Shown here: piece by piece, positions 43,411 through 52,606 of the stretch
Layout: the number at the start of each line of letters is the position of its first letter
Numbering within the stretch: position 1 is the stretch's first letter
From: Chloroflexi bacterium CFX4
Lineage (GTDB): Bacteria; Chloroflexota; Anaerolineae; Aggregatilineales; UBA2796
Length of the DNA stretch: 64,000 nt
Direction: 5' to 3'
Assembly (NCBI GenBank): GCA_021404685.1
Contig: QWHC01000012.1
Coordinates: 62,001-126,000, forward strand
The notes under the pieces: generated by a model
What the model was told of the DNA's origin: nothing
Seen by the model: the letters and a program-made list of their open reading frames with translations, nothing else
Database searches by the model: none
Position numbers and translations under genes: made by a program

Positions 43411-44448
43411 TTGACTAGCTCAACTGCCTCTAGCGCCACCACCGAGAGCGCTGTGACCCGTCAGGTCACGGTGCGCCTTGATGACCGTGTGCGGTTGCTC
43501 TCGGCAATTTTGGCAGCCACCAACTATCCCGATAAATCTCAGGAACGGCGCAAGCATGGCACGCACGCGCACGCACGCGCCACGCGCAAATGGCTTGCCG
43601 AGTTCACCAGCCACCCTGCCGTACACGCCGCGCAAGTCCTGCTCGATCAGGGGCTGCCGCTCAGTGCGATCTTCAATTATGCCCTGCGGCTCAGCTTTCC
43701 CGCGCTGGGTGCGGATATGCCGCAGCCGCGTTGGATTCCGCCGCGCTGGCACGAGCATTTGCTGCACTTTTATGAACAGACGCGCCTTGCTGAATGGTGG
43801 GAGACCGAGTCCGCGCAATGGCAGACAACCGTCCGCCATCTGCGCGAGGCATTTGCCAGCGTAGACCTCCACACCTTTCTGGAGCCGTTTGTTGGGCAAG
43901 TTGCCGAATCGCTGACCTTCATGCCGAATATTTGCTACCCAAGCGATCAGACGCTTGGCTTGCACGTGGGCGGTGAATTGGTCGTGATCATGCCGCCGCC
44001 AATTGCCTGGGGCGATAGTCCGCCGTGGCCCTACAAAGATGATCCCGCCCTTGCCTACCGCAGCGCTTTGGCAGAATATGGCGCGCTGCTGATGGGCGCC
44101 TATCTGCAACAGCACGCCGAAACCGTCGCCAGCATTAGCGACCGCCCGCTGCCCATTGTGGATGAGAAATATGCCGCCCTGCACCCAACATGGCGTGGGC
44201 AGTTCATCGGCATTTTCATCGCCAGCATCACTGCCCTTTTCCTTGAAGATTCAGTTAGTGCGCTGGAGGCAAAAAGTTTCACCCAGTACATGCAAAAAGT
44301 TGAACACCTTACGGCGCTGCCAACCGCCGTGAGCGTGATGCGCCGCTACCTTGAGGATTATCGGAGTGGGCGCTACGTCAACTTTGCTGATTTTCTGCCC
44401 AAGCTGCCCAGCCTGCTAAGAGTGGGCAAGACCATCTCAGCATTATGA
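43411..44448 (+). CDS. Hypothetical protein coupled to murC
   Basis: Soluble protein of 345 residues, not recognised. It starts at a TTG with AAGGAG about 11 bases upstream. After a Ser/Thr-rich beginning it has RQVTVRLDDRVRLLSAILAA, a His-rich patch (HGTHAHARATRKW), and largely helical sequence with many Trp and Pro. There is no signal peptide, but FIGIFIASITALFLEDSV is hydrophobic. The stop overlaps the murC start by 4 bp (ATGA), so translation is coupled. A cell-wall-related role is inference from that alone. Confidence 0.6.
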   Translation: MTSSTASSATTESAVTRQVTVRLDDRVRLLSAILAATNYPDKSQERRKHGTHAHARATRKWLAEFTSHPAVHAAQVLLDQGLPLSAIFNYALRLSFPALGADMPQPRWIPPRWHEHLLHFYEQTRLAEWWETESAQWQTTVRHLREAFASVDLHTFLEPFVGQVAESLTFMPNICYPSDQTLGLHVGGELVVIMPPPIAWGDSPPWPYKDDPALAYRSALAEYGALLMGAYLQQHAETVASISDRPLPIVDEKYAALHPTWRGQFIGIFIASITALFLEDSVSALEAKSFTQYMQKVEHLTALPTAVSVMRRYLEDYRSGRYVNFADFLPKLPSLLRVGKTISAL

Positions 44449-45866
44449 GCAGCAGTGAACTGACGGCAGCGCACTTTCAAAGCGGCGCGCATGTGCATAT
44501 TGTGGGCATTGGCGGCGCTGGTATGAGCGCCATTGCACGGGTGCTGATCGGGCGCGGTGTGCGCGTCAGCGGCTCTGATCGCGCCCTGAATGCCCAGACC
44601 GATGCCTTAGCCGCACTTGGTGCGCGCATTTATGAAGGTCACGCGGCTGCCAACCTGAATGCACCGAACGTTGTGCTGATTTCTTCGGCTGTCTCGCCTG
44701 AAAATTCGGAGGTGGAAGCGGCAACTGCCCGCGGCATTCCTGTCCTGCGGCGGCGGGAAGCCCTGCCGCTGCTCTTGGGCGATTCACTGCAAATCGCAGT
44801 GGCTGGCACACACGGCAAAACGACCACAACAGCCTTGATCGCACATCTGCTGCGCGAAACAGGGCGCGATCCGTCTTACATTGTGGGTAGCACGCTGCTG
44901 AACAGCGGCGACAATGCGCGGCACGGCACAGGCGATGCATTTGTGATCGAGGCAGACGAGTATGATTATATGTTCTTGGGCTTAACGCCAACGATTGCCG
45001 TGCTAACCAACCTTGAACATGATCACCCTGATATGTTCCCAACCTTTGCGGCGATGCAGGCTGCCTTTCAGCAGTTTATCCAGCGCATTCCTGAATATGA
45101 CGGCGTCCTAATCGCCTGTGCGGACGATCCGCAAGCGCTGCGCCTTGCCAAAGCGCGCCGCAGCGGCGGGCAACCCACGCTCACCTATGGTATTCATACC
45201 GCTGAAGCGGATTGGCGTGCCACACTGCACGGCGCTGATCGCCTTGTGATCGAAGGTGTGCAAGATGGGCAACCTGTGCGCGCTGAGTCAAAATTGCCCA
45301 TTTATGGTGATCACAACGCCCAAAACAGCCTTGCGGCATTGGCTGCGACCTCTGCCTATGGCGTGCCATTGGCAGAGGCTGCTGCCGCACTTCCCAGCTT
45401 TCGCGGCACGGCACGCCGCTTTGAGGTGATGGGCGAAACACGCGGCGTCACGGTCATCAACGACTACGCACACCACCCAACTGCCATTCGTGCCACCTTG
45501 CAGGCGGTGCGCGCCCGCTATCCAACGGCGGAGGTCTGGGCAGTCTGGCAGCCACACACCTACAGCCGCACGCGCTTGCTGCTGGCAGCCTTCATCGCTG
45601 CCTTTGGCGCCGCAGATCATGTGCTAATCACGGATATTTATGGCGCACGCGAACAGCCACAAGCAGGCGATCCGACGGCGGCAGACTTGGCGGCTATGTT
45701 GCGCGAACAAGCAGGCTGTGCAGCACTGCACAGCGGCGATCTGATCCAAACCGCTGCTTTCCTAGCGGAAAATGTGCGCGCTGGCAGCGTCGTGATCTTG
45801 TTCAGTGCCGGCAGTGCGCCGCAAATCGGCGAACGCCTGTTGGCAGCCCTTGCCGGAGTCTCTTAA
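44445..45866 (+). CDS. murC: UDP-N-acetylmuramate--L-alanine ligase
   Basis: Adds L-Ala to UDP-MurNAc in the cytoplasm, using ATP (473 aa). It has the N-terminal UDP-binding HIVGIGGAGMSAIARVLIGR, the ATP loop AGTHGKTTTTALIAHLL, EADEYDYMFLGL with the metal-binding residues, and DYAHHPTAIRATLQAVR in the C-terminal domain. The typical cluster partners (murG, ftsW, murB) are not adjacent. MurB lies 9.4 kb downstream instead. It overlaps the upstream gene by ATGA and likely depends on its translation. Confidence 0.95.
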   Translation: MSSSELTAAHFQSGAHVHIVGIGGAGMSAIARVLIGRGVRVSGSDRALNAQTDALAALGARIYEGHAAANLNAPNVVLISSAVSPENSEVEAATARGIPVLRRREALPLLLGDSLQIAVAGTHGKTTTTALIAHLLRETGRDPSYIVGSTLLNSGDNARHGTGDAFVIEADEYDYMFLGLTPTIAVLTNLEHDHPDMFPTFAAMQAAFQQFIQRIPEYDGVLIACADDPQALRLAKARRSGGQPTLTYGIHTAEADWRATLHGADRLVIEGVQDGQPVRAESKLPIYGDHNAQNSLAALAATSAYGVPLAEAAAALPSFRGTARRFEVMGETRGVTVINDYAHHPTAIRATLQAVRARYPTAEVWAVWQPHTYSRTRLLLAAFIAAFGAADHVLITDIYGAREQPQAGDPTAADLAAMLREQAGCAALHSGDLIQTAAFLAENVRAGSVVILFSAGSAPQIGERLLAALAGVS

Positions 45867-45948
45867 CAAGGCGTTAGCAGCATCACACCCGCCGCTGTGT
45901 TAAACTGCTCAGAGACACTATGCGGCTTGACCAGATAAGGAACAAAGG

Positions 45949-46935
45949 ATGCAATACGTAAATTTGGGGCGCAGCGGCTTGAAAGTCTCGCGGCTGTGCT
46001 TGGGCATGATGACCTACGGCACGTCTCAATGGCGTCCGTGGGTGCTGGATGAGGCGGAATCGCGCCCATTCATTCAACGCGCCTTAGAACTTGGCATCAA
46101 CTTCTTTGACACTGCCGATATGTATTCCGTGGGCGTCAGCGAGGAAGTGACCGGGCGTGCCTTGCGCGATTTTGCCCGCCGTGACGAAGTTGTGATCGCC
46201 ACCAAGGTTTATAACGCCATGAGCAGCGATGTGAATGACCGCGGTTTGTCGCGCAAGCACATCATGCAGAGCATTGATCATTCGCTGCGGCGGCTTGGCA
46301 CGGACTATGTCGACCTTTACCAGATTCACCGTTGGGATTACCAGACGCCGATTGAGGAAACGCTTGAAGCGCTGAACGACGTGGTGCGTGCAGGCAAAGC
46401 GCTCTACATCGGTGCCTCTAGCATGTTTGCTTGGCAGTTTGCTAAGGCGCTCTACACTTCTGATCGGCATGGTTGGGCGCGCTTTGTGAGTATGCAAGGG
46501 CATTACAATCTGGTCTATCGGGAAGAAGAACGCGAGATGATTCCGCTGTGCCTTGATCAAGGCGTGGCGCTCATCCCGTGGAGTCCGTTAGCGCGTGGCT
46601 TTTTGGCAGGCAACCGCACGCCATCGAAAGAGGATGAATCGCAAACCTTACGCGCACGCACTGACGCTTACGCGCACAACCTCTACTACCAGCCGAGCGA
46701 TTTTACCATTGTGGAGCGTGTGACGGAAGTGGCAGCGCAGCATGGCGTGAAACCTGCTCAGATTGCGTTGGCTTGGATGCTGAACAAACCGCATATCACC
46801 GCACCGATCATTGGCGCCAGCAAGCTATATCAGCTTGAGGATGCCGTTGCTGCGCTTGCGATTACGCTCAGCCCTGCTGAGATCACCCTCTTGGAAGCAC
46901 CCTACCTGCCGCACACGATCCTAGGGCATGAATAG
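45949..46935 (+). CDS. Aldo/keto reductase
   Basis: NADPH-dependent TIM-barrel oxidoreductase, 328 residues. The catalytic tetrad is visible: Asp and Tyr in FFDTADMYSVG, Lys in VIATKVYN, and His in QIHRWDY. C-terminal motifs are LAWMLNKPHITAPIIGAS. It resembles the YajO/Tas group. Substrates of that group are varied, so a specific reaction is not given. AAGGA precedes the ATG. Two hairpins follow in the gap to the convergent LysR gene. Confidence 0.88.
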   Translation: MQYVNLGRSGLKVSRLCLGMMTYGTSQWRPWVLDEAESRPFIQRALELGINFFDTADMYSVGVSEEVTGRALRDFARRDEVVIATKVYNAMSSDVNDRGLSRKHIMQSIDHSLRRLGTDYVDLYQIHRWDYQTPIEETLEALNDVVRAGKALYIGASSMFAWQFAKALYTSDRHGWARFVSMQGHYNLVYREEEREMIPLCLDQGVALIPWSPLARGFLAGNRTPSKEDESQTLRARTDAYAHNLYYQPSDFTIVERVTEVAAQHGVKPAQIALAWMLNKPHITAPIIGASKLYQLEDAVAALAITLSPAEITLLEAPYLPHTILGHE

Positions 46936-46959
46936 CCGCCAAACCTGATCCCTTACCCT

Positions 46960-47002
46960 ACCCTCTGATCCCCTTTCCCTGCGTGCGAGAAAAGGGAAAG
47001 GG
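46960..47002. repeat. Dispersed hairpin repeat, copy B
   Basis: Starts ACCCTCTGAT and matches 39564-39587 at 22 of 24 positions. It includes a perfect 10-bp stem: CCCTTTCCCT at 46971-46980 and AGGGAAAGGG at 46993-47002. It resembles the short GC-rich intergenic palindromes common in some bacterial genomes. Confidence 0.6.
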
Positions 47003-47012
47003 ATAGGGGTGG

Positions 47013-47039
47013 CTGCCCGTGTTCCCGCTGCACGGGCAG
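47013..47039. terminator. Hairpin between convergent genes
   Basis: CTGCCCGTG, 9-nt loop, CACGGGCAG: a perfect 9-bp stem in the gap between the aldo/keto reductase and the LysR gene. There is no T-run on either side, so termination may need Rho or the hairpin may have another role. Confidence 0.45.
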
Positions 47040-47051
47040 TCTGCTGGCAGC

Positions 47052-47969
47052 CTATTTGCCAACCGCTGCATATTCAGGCATGGTCGTTTGGATAAAGTCC
47101 CAGAAGGCGCGCTGAGAATGAGTCATAGGTGTGCGCCGATTCCGCACAAAATAGAGCGAATGGCGCAGATCGAAGCCTTCAATCGCCACTTCCACAGCGC
47201 GCCTGAGCGCTACGCTGCGTGCTGCCGCCAGTTTGGAGACAAAGCCAACGCCAATGCCTTCCTCCACTGCCAGCGCCACAGCTTCCGCGTTGCCAAGCGT
47301 CATGGCGACGTTGAGCATCTCCGGTGCGATGTCGTGTGCGCGGAGTGCCTCATAGAGCGCCGTATAAGTGCCAGAGCCTTCTTCACGCAAGATGAGCGCT
47401 GCGTCCAACAAATCATCGGGATAAATGCGCTTGCTGTGCGCCCAAGGATGATCAGCAGGCACAATCAGCGTTGCCTCATCCGTGTAAAACGGCACAAACT
47501 CTAGATCGCGGTGGTCAATTTGGCGGCTGCTCACCACAAAATCAACGTCTTCTTCAAGCAATTGCTGGACGACCACATCGCGGCTGCATACCTGCACATC
47601 CACGCGCACAGCAGGGTATTCGGTGCGGAATTGGGCAAGCGTGGCAGGCAGCAGATATTTCCCGGAAGCTGTTGAGCAGGCGAGGTGAATATGCCCAGCA
47701 ACCATGCCGTTGAGTGTGTTCATCGTCTCCTCAACGCGGCGCGCAGCGGCGAGCAACTCACGCGCCAGCGGCAGCAGCGCCTTACCACCATCCGAAAGGC
47801 GTGCGGTGCGTCCTTGCCGTGAGAATAGCTCGATGTTGAAGCGGCGTTCAAGGCTCTGAATGCTTTGGCTGATGGCGGGTTGCGAAAGGTGCAGAAAACG
47901 TGCTGCCTCGCTAAAGCTGCCGTGTTCCGCCGCTGCGATAAAGATTTCGAGTTCATTTAGATGCAGCAT
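47052..47969 (-). CDS. LysR-family transcriptional regulator
   Basis: Regulator of 305 residues. The N-terminal winged helix-turn-helix is NELEIFIAAAEHGSFSEAA, RFLHLSQPAISQSIQSLE. The C-terminal periplasmic-binding-fold effector domain begins near 88 (GHIHLACSTASGKYLLPATL), with two lobes including VDFVVSSRQIDHRDLEFV. It resembles the CysB/CbbR group. The effector is unknown. An AAGCA-N9-TGCTT inverted repeat lies 58-76 bp upstream of the start codon and may be its binding site. Confidence 0.87.
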   Translation of the reverse strand: MLHLNELEIFIAAAEHGSFSEAARFLHLSQPAISQSIQSLERRFNIELFSRQGRTARLSDGGKALLPLARELLAAARRVEETMNTLNGMVAGHIHLACSTASGKYLLPATLAQFRTEYPAVRVDVQVCSRDVVVQQLLEEDVDFVVSSRQIDHRDLEFVPFYTDEATLIVPADHPWAHSKRIYPDDLLDAALILREEGSGTYTALYEALRAHDIAPEMLNVAMTLGNAEAVALAVEEGIGVGFVSKLAAARSVALRRAVEVAIEGFDLRHSLYFVRNRRTPMTHSQRAFWDFIQTTMPEYAAVGK

Positions 47970-48026
47970 AGGCTGTCCTCATGTCCTTCTGCCACGCTTG
48001 GTTAGGGTGTCTTGATGCGCGGCGAT

Positions 48027-48045
48027 AAGCAAATTGAATATGCTT
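48027..48045. promoter_or_regulatory. Candidate LysR binding site
   Basis: AAGCA-N9-TGCTT inverted repeat upstream of the LysR gene, in an A/T-rich stretch. LysR regulators typically bind such spaced palindromes near their own gene. Not proven. Confidence 0.35.
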
Positions 48046-48198
48046 TTTGCGTTAGATATTACTCCCTACTATAGAGCGCTTGGCAGGCTATGGGATGTGA
48101 GAGAAGTCACAAAAGGATGTTACAGATTTCCCGATTTTTAGGTGAAGCTGGGGCGCAGTGTCGCATGGCTGTGCCACCTCTGATTGAGGGCATTAATT

Positions 48199-48227
48199 AC
48201 CTGCACCGTCACAAAGACGGTGCAGGT
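48199..48227. terminator. Strong hairpin after the PBP gene
   Basis: ACCTGCACCGTC, loop ACAAA, GACGGTGCAGGT: a perfect 12-bp stem 16 bp past the stop of the minus-strand PBP gene. The minus strand has no T-run after it, while the plus strand continues GAAAAA. It is likely a Rho-assisted terminator or an mRNA end stabiliser. The rest of the 273-bp gap (47970-48242) holds only the LysR upstream region and no gene I can support. Confidence 0.6.
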
Positions 48228-48242
48228 GAAAAAGGAGTGTGT

Positions 48243-51200
48243 TTATGGCGACTGAGTCGGTGGGAAGATCGAGATAGGCGCCGTCGGCGTTGGTTGGGCA
48301 TCGGGCGTGAAGCCGGGCGGCAAGTTATCAATCGTCTGCGGCGTCTCCGTCGGTGGGAACAGGAACGGCGGTGTTGACGTCGGGAAGAAAAAGTCCGGCG
48401 TCGCTGTTGGGAAGAAGAAGTTGGGCGTCTCAGTCACAAAGAACGGCGGCTGCGTGCCGAAGAACGGCGGCGTCGGCTGGATTGCGGCATTCTGGACGAA
48501 GATCGGCACACTCGATTCTAGGCGGCGTCCTTGTGTATCAAAGACGACCAAGCGCAGCGTATAGGCGCCATCAGGACGGCTGCGCGAATCCCAGCCGCCA
48601 ATGATCGCGTTCGGCGGCGGCACTTGGTTGTAAGGTCCATCCACACGGGTGAAGCCTTGCGGCGTATGCCCAACGCCGACCTCAATCTCGTAGCGTGAGA
48701 AGTTCGGCATACTGATGGTGCCTGCGATCTGCACAATGCCGCTGACGGGCTGCTGCGGCAGCGGGCTAACAAGGCTGACGTTCGGGCGTTCCATGCCGGG
48801 ACGACAGGCTTCCGTTGGTGGCGGCGCGACGGGCAGTTGCAAGCCGCGCTGACGCGCCCAAGATTGCCCTGTAGGCGTATTGTTCATCCAGGCAAAGGCG
48901 CTTGGGTCGTCAATTGCCAAGAATGCCTTGTCTTCCACATACTCAGGGCAGAATTCGTTGGCAAGCAGGTTCGAGAAGCTATCCACACGCGCCACGCGGA
49001 AGATCGAGTCGCCGGGTGGCGGCGGATTCGGCGCAAAGACCAGTTCGGCGCGGCGCGTTACGCAGCCCTCAAAGTCTTGCGTGCCGAAATCAGCGCAGAT
49101 TGTGGTCTGCCCAACGTCAGGCGGCTGCGGGAATGCCATTGGCTGCGTGCCAGCAAGGGCGGTGGTCATCACCTCATTCCAGATCGGCGCAGCGCCAACG
49201 ATGCCGCTGGTGCCGACCATTGGTTCGCCGCGTGTGTTGCCAACCCACACACCAACCACAAACTGCGGCGTGTAGCCAACTGTCCAGTTATCCTTGTTGT
49301 TATCGGTCGTGCCAGTCTTAACGGCGGCGGTATGCCCATTCCGCAATTGCAACGGACTGTTCGCGCCAAAGGCAGGCGTACGCGCCGCATTATCTGACAG
49401 CATGTGCGTGATCAGGTACGCCAAGCCCGGCTCGACAACCTGTGTGGGCGTTGTCGGTTGGTACTGATAGATAACTTCTTCCACGCCGCCACGCTTGCGC
49501 GTGATGCGGCTGATCGCGTGCATCGGCACGGCGTTGCCATTGTTGGCAAGCACGCTGTAGCCGCGCACCAAATCCATCATGGTCACTTCTGCGCCGCCGA
49601 GTGCTGTCGTCAAGCCTGCTTGCTCTGGCTGCGTGAGTGGGAATGTGATGCCAACCCGTGTTGCCAGTGCCTTGAAGCGCTCAATACCTGTGTAGGCAAG
49701 CGCCTTCACCGCCGGCACATTGTACGAATTTGCCAGCGAGGAGCGCATAGATTGCGGGCCGTGGAAGGTGTTATCGTAGTTGCGCGGGCAGTAGGGCTGT
49801 GCTTGCGAGCCAAAGCAGGTCTGCAAGTCCCAGATCACTGTGGCAGGCGTCCAGTAGCGGTTTTGCGCGTCGCGCTCCAGCGCCGTCAGGTAGACGAACG
49901 GCTTCAGGGCAGAGCCGGGCTGGCGCGGCGCAGTGGTCACGTTCACCTGCCCATCAATTTGGGTGTTGTAGAAATCCACACTGCCAACCATCCCTAAAAT
50001 GGCGCCATCGCTTGGGCGGATGACCAACACCGCGCCGTTACGCACATTTTGGGCGGCAAGCCCGGCGATCTGGCGCTTGACGGCGGCATCGGCGGCGTCC
50101 TGAATGCGTGGATCAATGGTCGTGTAAACGCTGAAGCCAGAGGTGTAGAGCGAATCTTGCCCGAACTGTGCTTCCAGCAGTTGGCGGACATAGACCACAA
50201 AGTGCGGATAGGTCATATCGCCGAAAGCGGGTCGGAAGGCGAACATATTGGCGATGACCAAGGCAGTTTGCCGCACATTGCCCGAAATGGACAGTGCAAT
50301 GGTGTTCTGGTCAGTCGGCGTTTGGGTGATGCAGAAGGGCGCAGTGTTGTAGGGTGGATGCTCCATCTGGATGCAACCCGCCTCCACCATCAGGCGCTGC
50401 ACCTCGCGCATACGGATTAGCCAGGCGGGGTCTTGTCCTTGTGGCGGCTTGATGGAAGGATCGTAGGTGGCAGGCGCTTGCACCAAACCAGCCAGGAAGG
50501 ATGACTCAGCAAGGTCAAGGTCTTTGGCAGATTTTTTGAAGTAGGTTTGTGCAGCAGCCTCAACGCCGTAGGCAAGGTTGCCGTAGTAAACGGTGTTCAG
50601 GTAGAACTCCAAGATGTCGCTCTTGCTGTAACGGCGATAAATCTCAGAGGCGACGATTACCTCATCAATCTTGCGCCCAACCGAGCGATCTAGCGCCGCG
50701 CCCGTGTCCAGCACTTTGGCGCGTGCCAACTGCTGCGTGATCGAACTGGCGCCGCTAATCGTCTCGCCGCTGGAGAAGTTCTGCAAAATGGCGCGGAACA
50801 TGGCGATCAGATCGAAGCCGGGATTTTCGTAAAAGCGCTTGTCCTCAGTGGAGATCGTCGCATGAATCATGTAGGGCGAGACTTCGCTAAGCGACACCTG
50901 CAAACGCGCACCCAGATTCGGATCGTTCATCTGGTGGATCAAGCGCCCGGAGGCATCGAAAATCTGCACCGATTGCGACTCAGCATCAATCACCTGCCCG
51001 AGCGCGGCGATGCGTGTCTCATAGCGCCCAATGATGTTCATGTAGAACAAAATGGTGCCGATGATCACCAGCAGAATGCCACCTAGCGAGGCAAAAAGCG
51101 CCACCAGTGCAACGCGGATGATCAGACCACCCACCCGCTCAGGGTTGTCTTTCAGCTTGGGTTCAATACCATAATCAGGCTGAAGGCTGCCGCTGGGCGA

Positions 51201-52406
51201 AGGCGAAGGGATGCCCACCGTGCCCGCCTCAGCCATGCGGCGCTGAAGGGCAGCGGGCGAGCCAGCAGGCATGGTTTGTCCAGAGAGGGCAGGGTTGGGG
51301 ATGGTGGCGCCGCTATCCACGCGGGCATTGGGCTGCGTCACATCCAGCAGGCGGTTTGGCACCGTTGGTCCTGAACCACTGCCTTCAGAGGCAAGCCGCG
51401 ATGCCCATTTGCCAACCACCGTCCCCTGATCATCCACCAAGGGCGCCTGCTTGGGCAGCGGTGAGTCGTCATAGTGCTGGCTGAGGTCGGCAGCAGGTGT
51501 GGCAGAGACAGCCTTCTGCTCGCTGGTGGCAACTTTGGGTGCGCGCAGTTCGGACGGCACTTCGGGCAACGCACTATTGCTACCAGTGCGCGGTGGCAAG
51601 CCGGGCGGCGTCGCTGCTATCCATTGGGCGCCGTCGTACTTATACCAGAGATCAGTCTCAAAGCCGATCATCCACCACACATTATCCGAATCGATGATCA
51701 TGAGGCGGCGGAGTTCCTCCTTCGCCTCCTTTTTGCTGATCTGGTTGTTCTTGTACTTGCGGCGCAAAATGCCAACCTGCCGCTCCACATTGCGGAAGCG
51801 CTGCACGGGATCAAGCGGCTGAGAGGTCTCTACCGCCACGGGTGCGCTGTGCGTTGCCTGTGGTGCTTCCGCAGCAGTATCGAGGGCGTGCGCCTCGACC
51901 GCGCTGATCGGCTCGACGGTTGGCATTTCCAAGCCCGATGTTTCCAGCGGCGCAGCTTGTGTGACAGGCTCAGGATCATTGTCATTGGCGGCAGCCATCG
52001 CGCTTAGGCTGTAAGACGATCCCTCATCTGGCGGCGGTTCCTCAGCGCGTGCTGCGGGCGAGACAAAACCAACGCCCGGCACGTAGTTCGAGTAATCTGC
52101 TTCGCTGGCAATGGCTGCATTAGGCGGCAGATCAAGGCGCTCTGCTGAGGCGTCCTCGCTGGTGGTCTGTGCGGCTTGGGCAGCCTGTTCCGTGTGGAGC
52201 AACAGCGCCGAAACACGCTCTAGCGCCTCACGCGGGACATACCAGCCACCGGGACGTTCTGGTTCGGCGTCGATTGGCAGCGGTACATTCGGCTGCGCCG
52301 CGCGCTCAGCGCGCAGACGGGCTGCCTCGCCGACGGCTAAATCATCAGGCGCAGACCAACCAGCACTGCGCCACTGTTCGGGCGGACTCTCCATCGGGTT
52401 AGACAT
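48243..52406 (-). CDS. Class A penicillin-binding protein (PBP1A-type) with long N- and C-terminal extensions
   Basis: Bifunctional wall synthase of 1387 residues. The cytoplasmic part, residues 1-425, is Pro/Ala/Glu-rich. It contains a short ordered module at about 200-270 (ERQVGILRRKYKNNQISKKE, DNVWWMIGFETDLWYKYDG). One transmembrane helix is at 427-458. GT51 transglycosylase follows at about 490-650 (EDKRFYENPGFD, GASSITQQLARAK). The transpeptidase has catalytic Ser832 (GSALKP), SYN (894-896) and KTGT (1030-1033). The C terminus has a Fn3-like segment and about 80 residues of repeats such as TPNFFFPTATP. Family members are usually 700-900 residues. GAGG precedes the ATG. Confidence 0.92.
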   Translation of the reverse strand: MSNPMESPPEQWRSAGWSAPDDLAVGEAARLRAERAAQPNVPLPIDAEPERPGGWYVPREALERVSALLLHTEQAAQAAQTTSEDASAERLDLPPNAAIASEADYSNYVPGVGFVSPAARAEEPPPDEGSSYSLSAMAAANDNDPEPVTQAAPLETSGLEMPTVEPISAVEAHALDTAAEAPQATHSAPVAVETSQPLDPVQRFRNVERQVGILRRKYKNNQISKKEAKEELRRLMIIDSDNVWWMIGFETDLWYKYDGAQWIAATPPGLPPRTGSNSALPEVPSELRAPKVATSEQKAVSATPAADLSQHYDDSPLPKQAPLVDDQGTVVGKWASRLASEGSGSGPTVPNRLLDVTQPNARVDSGATIPNPALSGQTMPAGSPAALQRRMAEAGTVGIPSPSPSGSLQPDYGIEPKLKDNPERVGGLIIRVALVALFASLGGILLVIIGTILFYMNIIGRYETRIAALGQVIDAESQSVQIFDASGRLIHQMNDPNLGARLQVSLSEVSPYMIHATISTEDKRFYENPGFDLIAMFRAILQNFSSGETISGASSITQQLARAKVLDTGAALDRSVGRKIDEVIVASEIYRRYSKSDILEFYLNTVYYGNLAYGVEAAAQTYFKKSAKDLDLAESSFLAGLVQAPATYDPSIKPPQGQDPAWLIRMREVQRLMVEAGCIQMEHPPYNTAPFCITQTPTDQNTIALSISGNVRQTALVIANMFAFRPAFGDMTYPHFVVYVRQLLEAQFGQDSLYTSGFSVYTTIDPRIQDAADAAVKRQIAGLAAQNVRNGAVLVIRPSDGAILGMVGSVDFYNTQIDGQVNVTTAPRQPGSALKPFVYLTALERDAQNRYWTPATVIWDLQTCFGSQAQPYCPRNYDNTFHGPQSMRSSLANSYNVPAVKALAYTGIERFKALATRVGITFPLTQPEQAGLTTALGGAEVTMMDLVRGYSVLANNGNAVPMHAISRITRKRGGVEEVIYQYQPTTPTQVVEPGLAYLITHMLSDNAARTPAFGANSPLQLRNGHTAAVKTGTTDNNKDNWTVGYTPQFVVGVWVGNTRGEPMVGTSGIVGAAPIWNEVMTTALAGTQPMAFPQPPDVGQTTICADFGTQDFEGCVTRRAELVFAPNPPPPGDSIFRVARVDSFSNLLANEFCPEYVEDKAFLAIDDPSAFAWMNNTPTGQSWARQRGLQLPVAPPPTEACRPGMERPNVSLVSPLPQQPVSGIVQIAGTISMPNFSRYEIEVGVGHTPQGFTRVDGPYNQVPPPNAIIGGWDSRSRPDGAYTLRLVVFDTQGRRLESSVPIFVQNAAIQPTPPFFGTQPPFFVTETPNFFFPTATPDFFFPTSTPPFLFPPTETPQTIDNLPPGFTPDAQPTPTAPISIFPPTQSP

Positions 52407-52606
52407 AGCAACACCTCAAACTGCCGCACATAGGGCAAACTTTTACAGGTAGCACAGTTAAGTTAGACCGCGCATACATATTTTATACCGTAAGTGTAAA
52501 CCGCGTGTGGCGTCAGGGCAAGTTTCCACCTCACTTGACCCGCTGCCCAAAGTGTGTCAGAGTAGAGGCGTTTATCCTTAAATAGATATCCAAGAAAAGA
52601 CCCATC

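Noticed and set aside
48090..48377. 95-codon plus-strand frame in the gap after the LysR gene
   Set aside because: It runs into the PBP gene on the opposite strand and across a hairpin, with no ribosome site and Arg-rich low-complexity sequence.
48331..48540. Repetitive C-terminal part of the PBP gene as a possible CRISPR or tandem DNA repeat
   Set aside because: The repeat is at the protein level (TPxFFFPTxTP) with degenerate codons, has no uniform spacers, and lies inside a coding frame.
52407..52606. Divergent promoters between the PBP and anmK genes
   Set aside because: A TTGACC hexamer and A/T-rich stretches exist, but no -10 at proper spacing was convincing on either strand.
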